A DNA stretch of 14,245 nt, from contig JAMWBX010000004.1 in NCBI GenBank assembly GCA_023818725.1, forward strand, positions 1 through 14,245. The letters are read 5' to 3'. Source of the stretch: Candidatus Omnitrophota bacterium. GTDB lineage: Bacteria > Ratteibacteria > UBA8468 > B48-G9 > DTJG01. Below are positions 7,541-14,245 of the stretch, one piece after another; within the stretch, counting starts at the first letter, position 1; every line of letters begins with the position of its first letter. Position numbers and translations under genes: made by a program. The notes beneath the pieces were generated by a model that worked only from the letters and a program-made list of their open reading frames with translations, did no database searches and was not told where the DNA came from.

Positions 7541-7873
7541 TCAATGTTTTTCAATATCCTCTTTCAGTTTGTCCACGACGCTACCCTGCCAGAGTTTAAC
7601 TCCGGATACGTACGATGCCCGTGCAAGGGCATGCGCTGAAGTAGGAGAAGTTACCAAAACAAAAACAGCACATAAAAATGCTTTCATTCCACTTACCGTG
7701 AAACCGAAAATAATAAAAGCACCAAACAGCATTCCACAGGTTCCAAGTGTCACGCACTTGGTAGCAGCTTGAAGTCTATTGTAGAGATCCGGTAACCTTA
7801 CCAATCCGATACAACCAAACAGGTCAAACAACGCGCCGATAATTATAAAAGCAAAGCCAATATATTCATTCAT
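7541..7873 (-). CDS. mrpG: Mrp/Mnh antiporter-type subunit G (MbhC-like)
   Basis: A 110-aa membrane protein with three hydrophobic segments and the family signature GLVRLPDLYNRLQAATKC (residues 23-40), followed by VTSPTSAHALARAS (74-87). Both are diagnostic of MrpG/PhaG. In antiporter and hydrogenase complexes this small subunit belongs to the ion-translocating membrane module together with MrpE and MrpF. It starts eight bases after the mrpF stop (TAG), with AGGGG as its ribosome-binding site, and ends 28 bases before the ferredoxin gene. Length and motifs are complete. Confidence 0.93.
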   Translation of the reverse strand: MNEYIGFAFIIIGALFDLFGCIGLVRLPDLYNRLQAATKCVTLGTCGMLFGAFIIFGFTVSGMKAFLCAVFVLVTSPTSAHALARASYVSGVKLWQGSVVDKLKEDIEKH

Positions 7874-7881
7874 ATTCGCCC

Positions 7882-8139
7882 CTAGTCATCAAAACCACGA
7901 CCTTCGAGAAACTTTGATAATGCTAAAATTCCGACAAAATTCAGCAATGCCCATACAATAGCTGTAGTCAGGTAAAATTCTTTTCCAGTCAAAATACTCA
8001 CAACAACACAAAAACCCACCACCATAATTCCAAGAATGTCCATTGCTACTGCTCGATCTGAAGCAGTCGGCCCTCTGGCAATTCTAAATAAGCATAAGAA
8101 ACTACACGAAACAAGAATAATAACGATCAAACCAATCAT
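7882..8139 (-). CDS. mrpF: Mrp/Mnh antiporter-type subunit F (MbhB-like)
   Basis: An 85-aa protein with three membrane segments. The loop RGPTASDRAVAMDI (residues 22-35), with its conserved Asp28, is the MrpF hallmark, and the end LLNFVGILALSKFLEGRG also fits. In solved Mrp and Mbh structures this subunit helps form the putative sodium path. Its start overlaps the mrpE stop by four bases (ATGA), implying coupled translation. Nothing is missing relative to family members of this length. Confidence 0.93.
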   Translation of the reverse strand: MIGLIVIILVSCSFLCLFRIARGPTASDRAVAMDILGIMVVGFCVVVSILTGKEFYLTTAIVWALLNFVGILALSKFLEGRGFDD

Positions 8140-8639
8140 TCAAATATCCTTTCAAGAAGGTTTTCAAACCTTCTAACTATTATCATTGTTGCTTTCTCTA
8201 CATCAATTTCCCTGACACATATCCAGTGAACGTAAAGATACCCGTCTTCACACACATCCACGGTTAAAGTCCCAGGCGTTAACGTAATCGAGTTAGCAAG
8301 AGCGGTAATGGCAGACTTACTTTTCAATCTTGTTCGAATCTTTACAATCCCGGGTCGAATCGGCAATGATGGATGAAGAACCCTGTATGCCACATCGAGA
8401 TTTGCCAAAAAACATGACCAAAGAAAGACAGGAAGATACAAAATTGCCCAGAAATACCGTTTTACGCTAAGAAACTTATGCGGGGATTCAGTAAACAATT
8501 CACCAAATATTAAAGAAACAAAGAAGCTAACAATCGCGCCAACAAAGATACTTTGATAGTCAATTGCCCTATGGTAAAATGGCCAAACAAGCAATATCCA
8601 AAGCAAGAATAGGAGAAAAAATAAAACACCTTTTCTCAT
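8136..8639 (-). CDS. mrpE: Mrp/Mnh antiporter-type subunit E (MbhA-like)
   Basis: A 167-aa protein with two or three N-terminal membrane helices and a soluble C-terminal part. Recognisable stretches are ANLDVAYRVLHPSLPIRPG (79-97), ANSITLTPGTLTVDV (115-129) and YVHWI (136-140), all typical of MrpE. It lies three bases after mrpD and overlaps mrpF. The E-F-G gene order is the one used in Mrp antiporters and at the front of Mbh hydrogenase operons, though here these genes come late in the operon. Confidence 0.93.
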   Translation of the reverse strand: MRKGVLFFLLFLLWILLVWPFYHRAIDYQSIFVGAIVSFFVSLIFGELFTESPHKFLSVKRYFWAILYLPVFLWSCFLANLDVAYRVLHPSLPIRPGIVKIRTRLKSKSAITALANSITLTPGTLTVDVCEDGYLYVHWICVREIDVEKATMIIVRRFENLLERIFE

Positions 8640-8642
8640 TTC

Positions 8643-10151
8643 TTAATTTCCTGGAATAAAAAAGTTAGACTTCAAAATTTTCTCAATATAAGTATGGGGT
8701 CCGGCATCTAAAACGTTCACGACGGGTCCAAATATTCCATTAACCCCATTAATCATAAGCAAACCTGTAAAAGTACATAATATTGCCAGTATAATCATTG
8801 ACATTTTCATTAACAGAGGAACTTCATTAATGGCTTTAAAAGAATTCTGATCAAAATTTTTCCCGTGTCCGAAAAAGACATATCTTTGAATCTTTGAAAA
8901 CGAAGCAAGTGTCAGAATACTTCCTATAACTGCCCATAATGCAACAACGGGTTTTCCTGCCTGTACTGCAGCTATGATAATTATTAGCTTACTCCAGAAA
9001 CCGTTGAAAGGTGGAATTCCAGATATTGACAAAGATGCTATCAAAGAAGAAAAAGCGGTTACAGGCATTTTCTGAACAAGATCGCCAAGTTTTTCAAGAT
9101 TCCGGGTTCCTGTTTCATATTCTACACTCCCGGAGTTAAGAAATAACAGCGATTTGAACAATGAGTGATTGAAAAGATGGAATGCTCCACCAAGAATACC
9201 AAGTGGTGTGCCAAGTCCGAAACCAAGAAAAATATAACCCATCTGACTTATGCTGTGATATGCAAGTAATCTCTTAAAATCCCATTGTCCGAGTGCCAGC
9301 AGCACTCCGATAATCATCGAAATAATTCCAGAATAAATAAGTAAATTGGAGATTAGAGCAGTCATACCAAAAAGATTATAGACCAGCCTAACAATAGCAT
9401 AAACTCCAAGCGCCTTAATCACGACCCCTGAAAGCATTGCAGAAATCGGAGCCGGCGCCGACGGATGCGCGTCAGGAAGCCAGGCATGAAACGGAACAAT
9501 TGCAGATTTGACCCCAAAACCAACAAGCAGAAGAACAAAAGAAAAAATTATTGTGTCATTCATCCCGTGCTGTTTAATAAGAAGTGCAATATGTGCGATA
9601 TTCAGCGAGCCAAATCTTCCGTATACCAGCGCAATAGCGAGCAAAATAAAAGATGATGCCACTGTGCTCATTACTAAATACTTAAAAGAGGCTTCAAGTT
9701 CTCTTGACTGACACCCAAATCCAACAAGAGCATACGAAGCAATAGAAGCAATCTCAAGAAAAACAAAGAGGTTAAATAAATCACCGGTCAATACTACCCC
9801 ATTCATTCCAGCCAGCATAAGCAGGAAAAGAGAGTAATAGCGAAGTTTGGAAGTGTAAAAGTACTCTATATACTCAAAAGAGAAAAGCGTTGAGACAAAT
9901 CCAACCAGATTGATAATTATCAATAGAAGGCAGCTAAAACCATCAAGAACAAAAACTATGCCATATGGGGCCGGCCAATTTCCCATTGCATAAACAGTTT
10001 CCTGATTCATTGTTTGCAACGATAAAAGTAAAAGCAACAATGTTGTAAAAATGCCACAAACATCAGGGAACCATTTTAACTTCCTGCTTACCACAGGAAT
10101 GAGAAACGCTGCTGCCAGAGGGATTAGAATAAATAAAGAAAGATTAGTCAT
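8643..10151 (-). CDS. mrpD: Mrp/Mnh antiporter-type subunit D (MbhH-like proton-conducting subunit)
   Basis: A 502-aa, about 14-helix antiporter-like protein of normal MrpD length. The residues expected for the ion path are present: E133 in TM5 (NLFVFLEIAS), K215 in TM7 (GFGVKSAIVPFHAWLPDAH), K246 in TM8 (VVIKALGVY), K333 (HSLFKSLLF) and K388 (FNGFWSKLI). It should therefore be a working H+ or cation channel subunit, homologous to NuoL/M/N. A strong ribosome-binding site, AAGGAGG (10153-10159), lies directly before the ATG, 12 bases after mrpC. Alone it could be mistaken for a complex I subunit, but its closest pattern is MrpD, and the neighbours confirm this. Confidence 0.92.
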   Translation of the reverse strand: MTNLSLFILIPLAAAFLIPVVSRKLKWFPDVCGIFTTLLLLLLSLQTMNQETVYAMGNWPAPYGIVFVLDGFSCLLLIIINLVGFVSTLFSFEYIEYFYTSKLRYYSLFLLMLAGMNGVVLTGDLFNLFVFLEIASIASYALVGFGCQSRELEASFKYLVMSTVASSFILLAIALVYGRFGSLNIAHIALLIKQHGMNDTIIFSFVLLLVGFGVKSAIVPFHAWLPDAHPSAPAPISAMLSGVVIKALGVYAIVRLVYNLFGMTALISNLLIYSGIISMIIGVLLALGQWDFKRLLAYHSISQMGYIFLGFGLGTPLGILGGAFHLFNHSLFKSLLFLNSGSVEYETGTRNLEKLGDLVQKMPVTAFSSLIASLSISGIPPFNGFWSKLIIIIAAVQAGKPVVALWAVIGSILTLASFSKIQRYVFFGHGKNFDQNSFKAINEVPLLMKMSMIILAILCTFTGLLMINGVNGIFGPVVNVLDAGPHTYIEKILKSNFFIPGN

Positions 10152-10163
10152 ATCCTCCTTATG

Positions 10164-10511
10164 TTAGCGTTTAAGCTTGTTCATTTCTGTTATGTCAAAA
10201 GTACCATATCTTTGATATAATCTGATTGATATTGCAACCATCAAGGACAAAACTCCAAGTCCTATTACAATCGATGTCAATACCAGAGCCTGAGGTAATG
10301 GATCAACTGCCTGAAAAACAAAAACTTCATGGCTCATAGATTGATCGATTATCGGTGCTATTCCGTTTTTCCTCCACCCAAGAAGTATTAAAAAAAGATT
10401 GATACTATATTCCATGATAAGCAAGCCCAGAATAATCTTGACAATATTTTTCTTGCAGGTCACACCGTAAAGACCAATTGTAAAAAGCAAAAAACACAAA
10501 GTGTAAATCAT
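10164..10511 (-). CDS. mrpC: Mrp/Mnh antiporter-type subunit C (NuoK/MbhG-like)
   Basis: A 115-aa, three-helix protein homologous to NuoK. DPLPQALVLTSIVIG (residues 70-84) is the MrpC signature. TM2 reads ILGLLIMEYSINLFLI with a membrane-embedded acid, E34, resembling hydrogenase-linked MbhG forms more than Bacillus MrpC, which has a serine at that position as I recall it. Its start overlaps the mrpB stop (ATGA). It would sit beside MrpD in the membrane arm. Confidence 0.92.
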   Translation of the reverse strand: MIYTLCFLLFTIGLYGVTCKKNIVKIILGLLIMEYSINLFLILLGWRKNGIAPIIDQSMSHEVFVFQAVDPLPQALVLTSIVIGLGVLSLMVAISIRLYQRYGTFDITEMNKLKR

Positions 10512-11026
10512 CTGCTTTTCCCCTTTTCAGGTGTCTCAAAAAATTCTGTGGATATTAGTTTCCTCTTCCCGTTAATTTCAACAACTCTTCTTACAGCAAG
10601 GATTATAAAAATCATAAATAATGAAGCACCAACCTTGATTGCAATGGATATATTGCATAGGGGCAAGTTTCCAGCACTGAAAAGACGAAAATTTGCACTC
10701 GGAAACCGCTTTTCAATAAAGTTTGCAAAAAATGCACCCCCAAACAATATTCCGAGAGCTGCTATTAATAAGAAAAGCAATGCCCCGGAGCAATCCAGAA
10801 CCGAAGCAAGAACCTTTCCGAGCTTGCTTAGAGCTCTTTCCTTGCCAAAAGCCAAAGTCAGAAGCACAAATGTTACTGCAATCACGACCCCACCTGAAAA
10901 ACCTCCGCCAGGCGTGAGATGTCCATAAAACGTGAGGTAAACCCCAAACAAAAAGATATAACCCTTTGTCCATCGCGCAACTGTCTGGACAATTATGCTC
11001 ATCCCCTGTTGTTTGCTCTTATTCAT
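10508..11026 (-). CDS. mrpB: Mrp/Mnh antiporter-type subunit B (MnhB domain, MbhF-like)
   Basis: A 172-aa, four-helix protein. GHLTPGGGFSGGVV (residues 35-48) and NISIAIKVGASLF (125-137) are the two conserved motifs of the MnhB family. Part of the membrane ion-translocation module. The start overlaps the end of the upstream fused MbhD-MbhE gene by eight bases and has AGGG seven bases ahead; an internal ATG at codon 9 is a less likely alternative. The C-terminal tail (residues 148-172) is charged and probably cytoplasmic. Confidence 0.93.
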   Translation of the reverse strand: MNKSKQQGMSIIVQTVARWTKGYIFLFGVYLTFYGHLTPGGGFSGGVVIAVTFVLLTLAFGKERALSKLGKVLASVLDCSGALLFLLIAALGILFGGAFFANFIEKRFPSANFRLFSAGNLPLCNISIAIKVGASLFMIFIILAVRRVVEINGKRKLISTEFFETPEKGKSR

Positions 11027-11582
11027 GTTTGTCCCTGTTTTTCCTTTTCTTGCGGCTGTAAACTCTCATTATCGCAAGCGCACCCCATATTGCAGTAAAT
11101 AGCACAGTAACCTCGCCAAGTGTATCAAATCCTCTATAATCAAGTATGATTGATGTCACAATATTACTCGCACCAGTTTCTTTGAAACCCGAATTAATGT
11201 AAGTATTGGATGGCGCATCAAAAAATCGCGACATTGCGGGTACACCAAATTCTGCTAGAGATGCAAATGCTTTAAACCCAAAAAGGAAAAAAGCAAAAAG
11301 CAACGCAATTGTTATTGTCAGGCCAAAAAATTCCCTGTCTCCGTTAATCGCAGTCAGGTCATGCCTTATTGTGGCTCTGATAAGTATTACCAGAGAAAGG
11401 ACTTCAACAACCATCTGGGTAATTGCAATATCAGGGGCGCCTACAAGTAAAAAACAGATACTCGCCGCAACACCAATGGCACCAACAGAAATAATAGCTG
11501 AAAGCAAATCACTCGTCTCAAGCGCAATAATAGCTGCGATAATCATAAAAAAAATAAACACTCCAATAAGAAATTCAACCAT
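11019..11582 (-). CDS. Fused MbhD-MbhE subunit (equivalent to the MrpA C-terminal region)
   Basis: A 187-aa membrane protein with two recognisable parts. Residues 5-70 are MbhD/DUF4040-like, with LETSDLLSAIISVGAIG and LVGAPDIAITQMVVE. Residues 90-175 are MbhE-like, with the strongly conserved stretch NIVTSIILDYRGFDTLGEVT (140-159) and LFTAIWGALAI. In Mrp antiporters these form the C-terminal end of the long MrpA; in archaeal Mbh they are two separate genes. Here they are one gene, separate from the NuoL-like part. Start at 11582 with AAGGGG upstream, 30 bases after the preceding gene. It probably forms part of the sodium-conducting section next to MrpB/C. The charged tail is likely cytoplasmic. 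Confidence 0.88.
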   Translation of the reverse strand: MVEFLIGVFIFFMIIAAIIALETSDLLSAIISVGAIGVAASICFLLVGAPDIAITQMVVEVLSLVILIRATIRHDLTAINGDREFFGLTITIALLFAFFLFGFKAFASLAEFGVPAMSRFFDAPSNTYINSGFKETGASNIVTSIILDYRGFDTLGEVTVLFTAIWGALAIMRVYSRKKRKNRDKHE

Positions 11583-11612
11583 TTTTCATGTCCCCTTTTC
11601 TCATAATTATTC

Positions 11613-13397
11613 TCACCATTGTACGAAAAGATAAAGCAAAACTGCCAAGCCAAACAATATCCAGGTTAAGTATGTGCCAAGAATACCGGTATGAATTACT
11701 CTCAACCCTTCAGTGAAATAGGATGCAATAGACTTAAAAACATCGTAAATGTCAGTAAATTTATTTTCAGAAGCATGATACATCGTTTTCAAGAATCTGG
11801 CATTCCTTATCGGATTATAAAAATCTGTTCCTGAAACCTTCATACCTTCAGCAGGCGTTTCACCGCCCACAAATGCTGGCGCAATTCTTATACTGCGCGG
11901 TTTCAAAACAAAATAAAGAATTATTCCAAGTATAATACCACAAACTATGAAAGCAAGGGGCAAAAACATGCCTGAAACATTTTGAATATTAATTCCCTGC
12001 AATATCGGAGCAATCATCAATTTTAAAGGGATCCTGTAATAAAATATCCCGAAAACCAAACAAAGTGCTGCAAGCACAATAACAGAAAATAATGCAGTCC
12101 AGTGGGGCTCGAAAATTCTTTTTTTCAAATTGGAAGAAACGTGCCCGAGGAAGGTGGCGTGGATAATCTTCATAAAACTGGCAAGGGTAAGTCCGCTGCC
12201 AATCATTGCCATCACAATCCATAAAATCCAGGACTGATCCGTTGATTTTCCTGATTCAACCAGACCCTGGTAAATCATCCATTTTGAGAAGAATCCATTG
12301 AAAGGAGGAATCCCGCTGATGGCAAGAGAAGCAAAAAGAAAACAGGTAAAAGTAACTGGCAAACTCCTTCCAAGTCCGCCTAAATTGTCAAGCTCAGTTG
12401 AACCTGTCTGCTTTTCAACATTGCCCGAGCCAAGGAAGAGACAACACTTGTAAATTGCGTTATTGAGCATATGAAAAAGTCCGCCGGCAATACCGACTGG
12501 AGTTCCGGATGCAATACCAACAATCATATAGCCAACCTGGCTTATAGCATGATAGGCAAGGAGCTTTTTCATATTGTGTTGAATCAAGGCAATAAAAACT
12601 GCCGCAACAATTGTGATTGAACCAAGCAAGCGAAGCAAGAACCATAAGGATTCATGATATGAAAATAAATTCAGGCATACCCTTGCAAGAAGATAAATCC
12701 CCAGCAGTTTATCAAGCGAAGCAGGAAGAAACGCCATCACTGAAACAGGCGCCTTCTCAGAAATTTCAGGAATCCAGGTGTGCAGCGGCATCCCTCCTGC
12801 CTTTGCAAACGACGCGCAGACAAAACACAAAAATGCTGACGCAGCAAGCCAGCTGTCTATCTGGATCCTGATTTCAGTTATATTTAAACTGCCAGTCAGT
12901 ACCCATATAATCGCTATTCCAAGAATCAGGAATGAATCGCTTCCGCCAACCATTATAAATGTTTTCTTCGCAGGATACGCGGCGTCAGAGCCGCCAAGAT
13001 TTATCATCAAATATAATGTAATCGCAAGAATTCCCCAGAACACAGACATCAAAATTAGATTATTTGAAACAACAGCTCCTATCGTGGCGCCGAGGGTTAT
13101 CAAAAGATATCCATAATATCTACCTGCAGATTCAACTATCATTTTATAGCTATAAACGCACACAATGAGACTGAAGAATCCCGCGCCAAGAAGCGTAAGA
13201 TTCGCAAGCGCGTCCCAGACAAACATTCCATTTGCTGGATCCGGCGGTCTTGAAAAGAAAAATAAAAAAGCGCTGAACAAAATAAAACAGACATCAAATG
13301 CTATACCCCATATCAAAACACGGGCCCTTTCTGGAATAATAAGGCACGCCAGACCAACCGCAATCGGTAGTCCAATCAGATAGTAAATTATGTTCAT
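11613..13397 (-). CDS. NuoL-like antiporter subunit of the hydrogenase/Mrp complex (MrpA N-terminal equivalent)
   Basis: A 594-aa polytopic protein of the proton-conducting transporter family. Helix lysines are retained: K199 (FAKAGGMPLHTWIPE), K230 (LDKLLGIYL), K317 (NAIYKCCLF) and K372 (FSKWMIYQG). The TM5 position normally occupied by Glu is Gly122 (SVFWGILAITLYLM). The C-terminal part (FVGGETPAEG, then GTDFYNP, then an ending IHTGILGTYLTWILFG) resembles the NuoL/EchA/HyfB-type subunit of group 4 hydrogenases rather than MrpA. It is directly adjacent to the large-subunit stop (TAA-ATG), with AAGGA seven bases before its start. It probably joins the peripheral arm to the Mrp membrane arm, as the second antiporter-like subunit alongside MrpD. 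Whether it still pumps is uncertain. Confidence 0.85.
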   Translation of the reverse strand: MNIIYYLIGLPIAVGLACLIIPERARVLIWGIAFDVCFILFSAFLFFFSRPPDPANGMFVWDALANLTLLGAGFFSLIVCVYSYKMIVESAGRYYGYLLITLGATIGAVVSNNLILMSVFWGILAITLYLMINLGGSDAAYPAKKTFIMVGGSDSFLILGIAIIWVLTGSLNITEIRIQIDSWLAASAFLCFVCASFAKAGGMPLHTWIPEISEKAPVSVMAFLPASLDKLLGIYLLARVCLNLFSYHESLWFLLRLLGSITIVAAVFIALIQHNMKKLLAYHAISQVGYMIVGIASGTPVGIAGGLFHMLNNAIYKCCLFLGSGNVEKQTGSTELDNLGGLGRSLPVTFTCFLFASLAISGIPPFNGFFSKWMIYQGLVESGKSTDQSWILWIVMAMIGSGLTLASFMKIIHATFLGHVSSNLKKRIFEPHWTALFSVIVLAALCLVFGIFYYRIPLKLMIAPILQGINIQNVSGMFLPLAFIVCGIILGIILYFVLKPRSIRIAPAFVGGETPAEGMKVSGTDFYNPIRNARFLKTMYHASENKFTDIYDVFKSIASYFTEGLRVIHTGILGTYLTWILFGLAVLLYLFVQW

Positions 13398-14245
13398 TTA
13401 CACATCCTTAAATCCAAGTTGTTTTTTTATTTTTTTTGTTTTTTCCTGTGAAAGTAGTATCAAATCTTTTCCATTAAAAAGCTTTTTCTTTGTGCTGGCA
13501 TCATAAACAGTTATCGCCCTTTCAGTGCAACAATAGCAAGGGTCAACCCCCGCAAGTATAATCGTGACATCGGAAATAGTCTGCCCGACACAACTTGCCT
13601 TAAATGTAGGGATGTTAGCATAACTTGGCGCTCTTATCTTATGCCTGAATGGTCTGCTTGTTCCATCGCTTCTTACATAATGAAAACACTCTCCCCTCGG
13701 AGCCTCATAGTGTCCAATACCCTCGCCTGGCGGAATTTCTCTTACCTCAAATGAAATTTCTCCTTTTATCTTGGTCAATCTATCAAGGCATTGCTCAATA
13801 ATTTTTATCGATTGAAAACACTCGCCAAGTCGCACGACTGCCTTTGAAAAGACATCTCCTTCCTGACAGAGAACAACATCCCATTCAACAAGGTCGTACG
13901 CGGCATGAGGGCTATCCCTTCTAACATCAATGTCCACACCTGAAGCACGAGCAATTGGTCCCAGGGCTCCATAATCTTTAATATCCTGCTTCGTCAATAC
14001 TCCGACCCCCTTCAATCTTGCTGCTAAAACAGGATCATCCAGCACAGCATTTGTAAGCATCTCCAGTTTTGGTTTAAGTTCATCAAGAATCTTTTTCATA
14101 ATTGGTATGTCTTCATTCTCTATGTCCCGTCTGACACCGCCTATTTTCATCATTGCGTAGTGATTTCTGTTTCCTGTAATCATTTCCATTATGTCAAGAA
14201 TTGGCTCTCTATATTTCCACGCCCACATAAAAACAGTATTATATC
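13398..14245 (-). CDS. Group 4 [NiFe] hydrogenase-like large subunit, 5' end outside window
   Basis: About 282 C-terminal residues of a HycE/EchE/MbhL/NuoD-like subunit. The frame stays open to the right edge (NTVFMWAWKYREP before ITGNR), so Met at 14228 is internal. Family stretches include GPIARASGVDIDVRRDSPHA, EAPRGECFHYVRSDG and RHKIRAPSYANIPTF. The C-terminal DPCYCC (229-234, counted from that Met) preserves the CxxC that binds the Ni-Fe centre, so this is a hydrogenase-type rather than a respiratory complex I subunit. The matching N-terminal CxxC lies outside and cannot be checked. CTER is followed by 39 residues, the position where HycI-like proteases cut related enzymes. The small subunit and electron-donor partner must be upstream or elsewhere. 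Confidence 0.88.
   Translation of the reverse strand, partial: YNTVFMWAWKYREPILDIMEMITGNRNHYAMMKIGGVRRDIENEDIPIMKKILDELKPKLEMLTNAVLDDPVLAARLKGVGVLTKQDIKDYGALGPIARASGVDIDVRRDSPHAAYDLVEWDVVLCQEGDVFSKAVVRLGECFQSIKIIEQCLDRLTKIKGEISFEVREIPPGEGIGHYEAPRGECFHYVRSDGTSRPFRHKIRAPSYANIPTFKASCVGQTISDVTIILAGVDPCYCCTERAITVYDASTKKKLFNGKDLILLSQEKTKKIKKQLGFKDV

Noticed and set aside
10548..10928. Plus-strand open frame of 126 codons opposite mrpB
   Set aside because: It is antisense to a gene with clear MnhB motifs, and its composition is that of a reverse-frame shadow (many Pro, Lys and Asn, no domain).
7541..13397. A stand-alone Mrp Na+/H+ antiporter operon
   Set aside because: The hydrogenase-type large subunit and ferredoxin subunit are in the same tightly spaced operon, and MrpA is not a single long gene.
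11613..14245. Respiratory complex I (nuoD, nuoL)
   Set aside because: The large subunit retains DPCxxC, which complex I NuoD lacks, and the flanking genes are Mrp/Mbh types rather than nuo genes.

Overview
The window looks like a contig piece from an anaerobic or fermentative bacterium with AT-rich DNA and the standard code. Genes are densely packed, and many start/stop pairs overlap. Exported proteins carry Sec-type or lipoprotein-type signals. Energy metabolism is represented by a membrane-bound [NiFe]-hydrogenase-like complex carrying a full Mrp antiporter module, a combination known from anaerobic bacteria and archaea. The phylum cannot be fixed from the sequence.

Layout. (1) Positions 1-1244, plus strand: the end of a thioredoxin-fold gene, a CcdA-type membrane thiol transporter and a thioredoxin-type arsenate reductase (ArsC). 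They are chained by two ATGA stop/start overlaps, so this is a small arsenic or thiol redox operon whose start is off the left edge. (2) Positions 1241-2389, minus strand: an MFS transporter that converges on arsC; the two stop codons share bases. (3) Positions 2576-6783, minus strand: a two-gene unit of a ~995-aa exported protein resembling a glycoside hydrolase and a NamZ-type exo-N-acetylmuramidase, overlapping by ATGA. A plausible promoter lies just upstream. (4) Positions 6889-14245, minus strand: one long operon, 5' to 3': [NiFe] hydrogenase large subunit (5' end cut by the window edge), a 594-aa NuoL-like antiporter subunit, a fused MbhD-MbhE protein, MrpB, MrpC, MrpD, MrpE, MrpF, MrpG, and a two-cluster ferredoxin subunit with an added Cys-rich C-terminal domain.

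How they may work together. In region 4, electrons from a low-potential donor such as ferredoxin would pass through the [4Fe-4S] subunit to the large subunit, which retains a DPCxxC nickel-ligand motif. The Mrp-type membrane arm would couple this to H+ or Na+ movement. The small subunit, and whatever else makes up the peripheral arm, must lie beyond 14245 or elsewhere. In region 3, an outer or periplasmic glycan enzyme and NamZ may release sugars from polymers or cell-wall fragments, and the neighbouring MFS protein could import a product (inference). In region 1, CcdA and the thioredoxin-like protein probably move reducing equivalents across the membrane, while ArsC consumes thioredoxin reducing power in the cytoplasm.

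There is no gene-free stretch longer than about 190 bases. I saw no tRNA, rRNA, CRISPR array, insertion sequence or riboswitch. The most unusual points are the composition and order of the hydrogenase-Mrp operon, the apparent loss of the TM5 glutamate in its 594-aa antiporter subunit, and the unassigned ~995-aa enzyme translationally coupled to NamZ.
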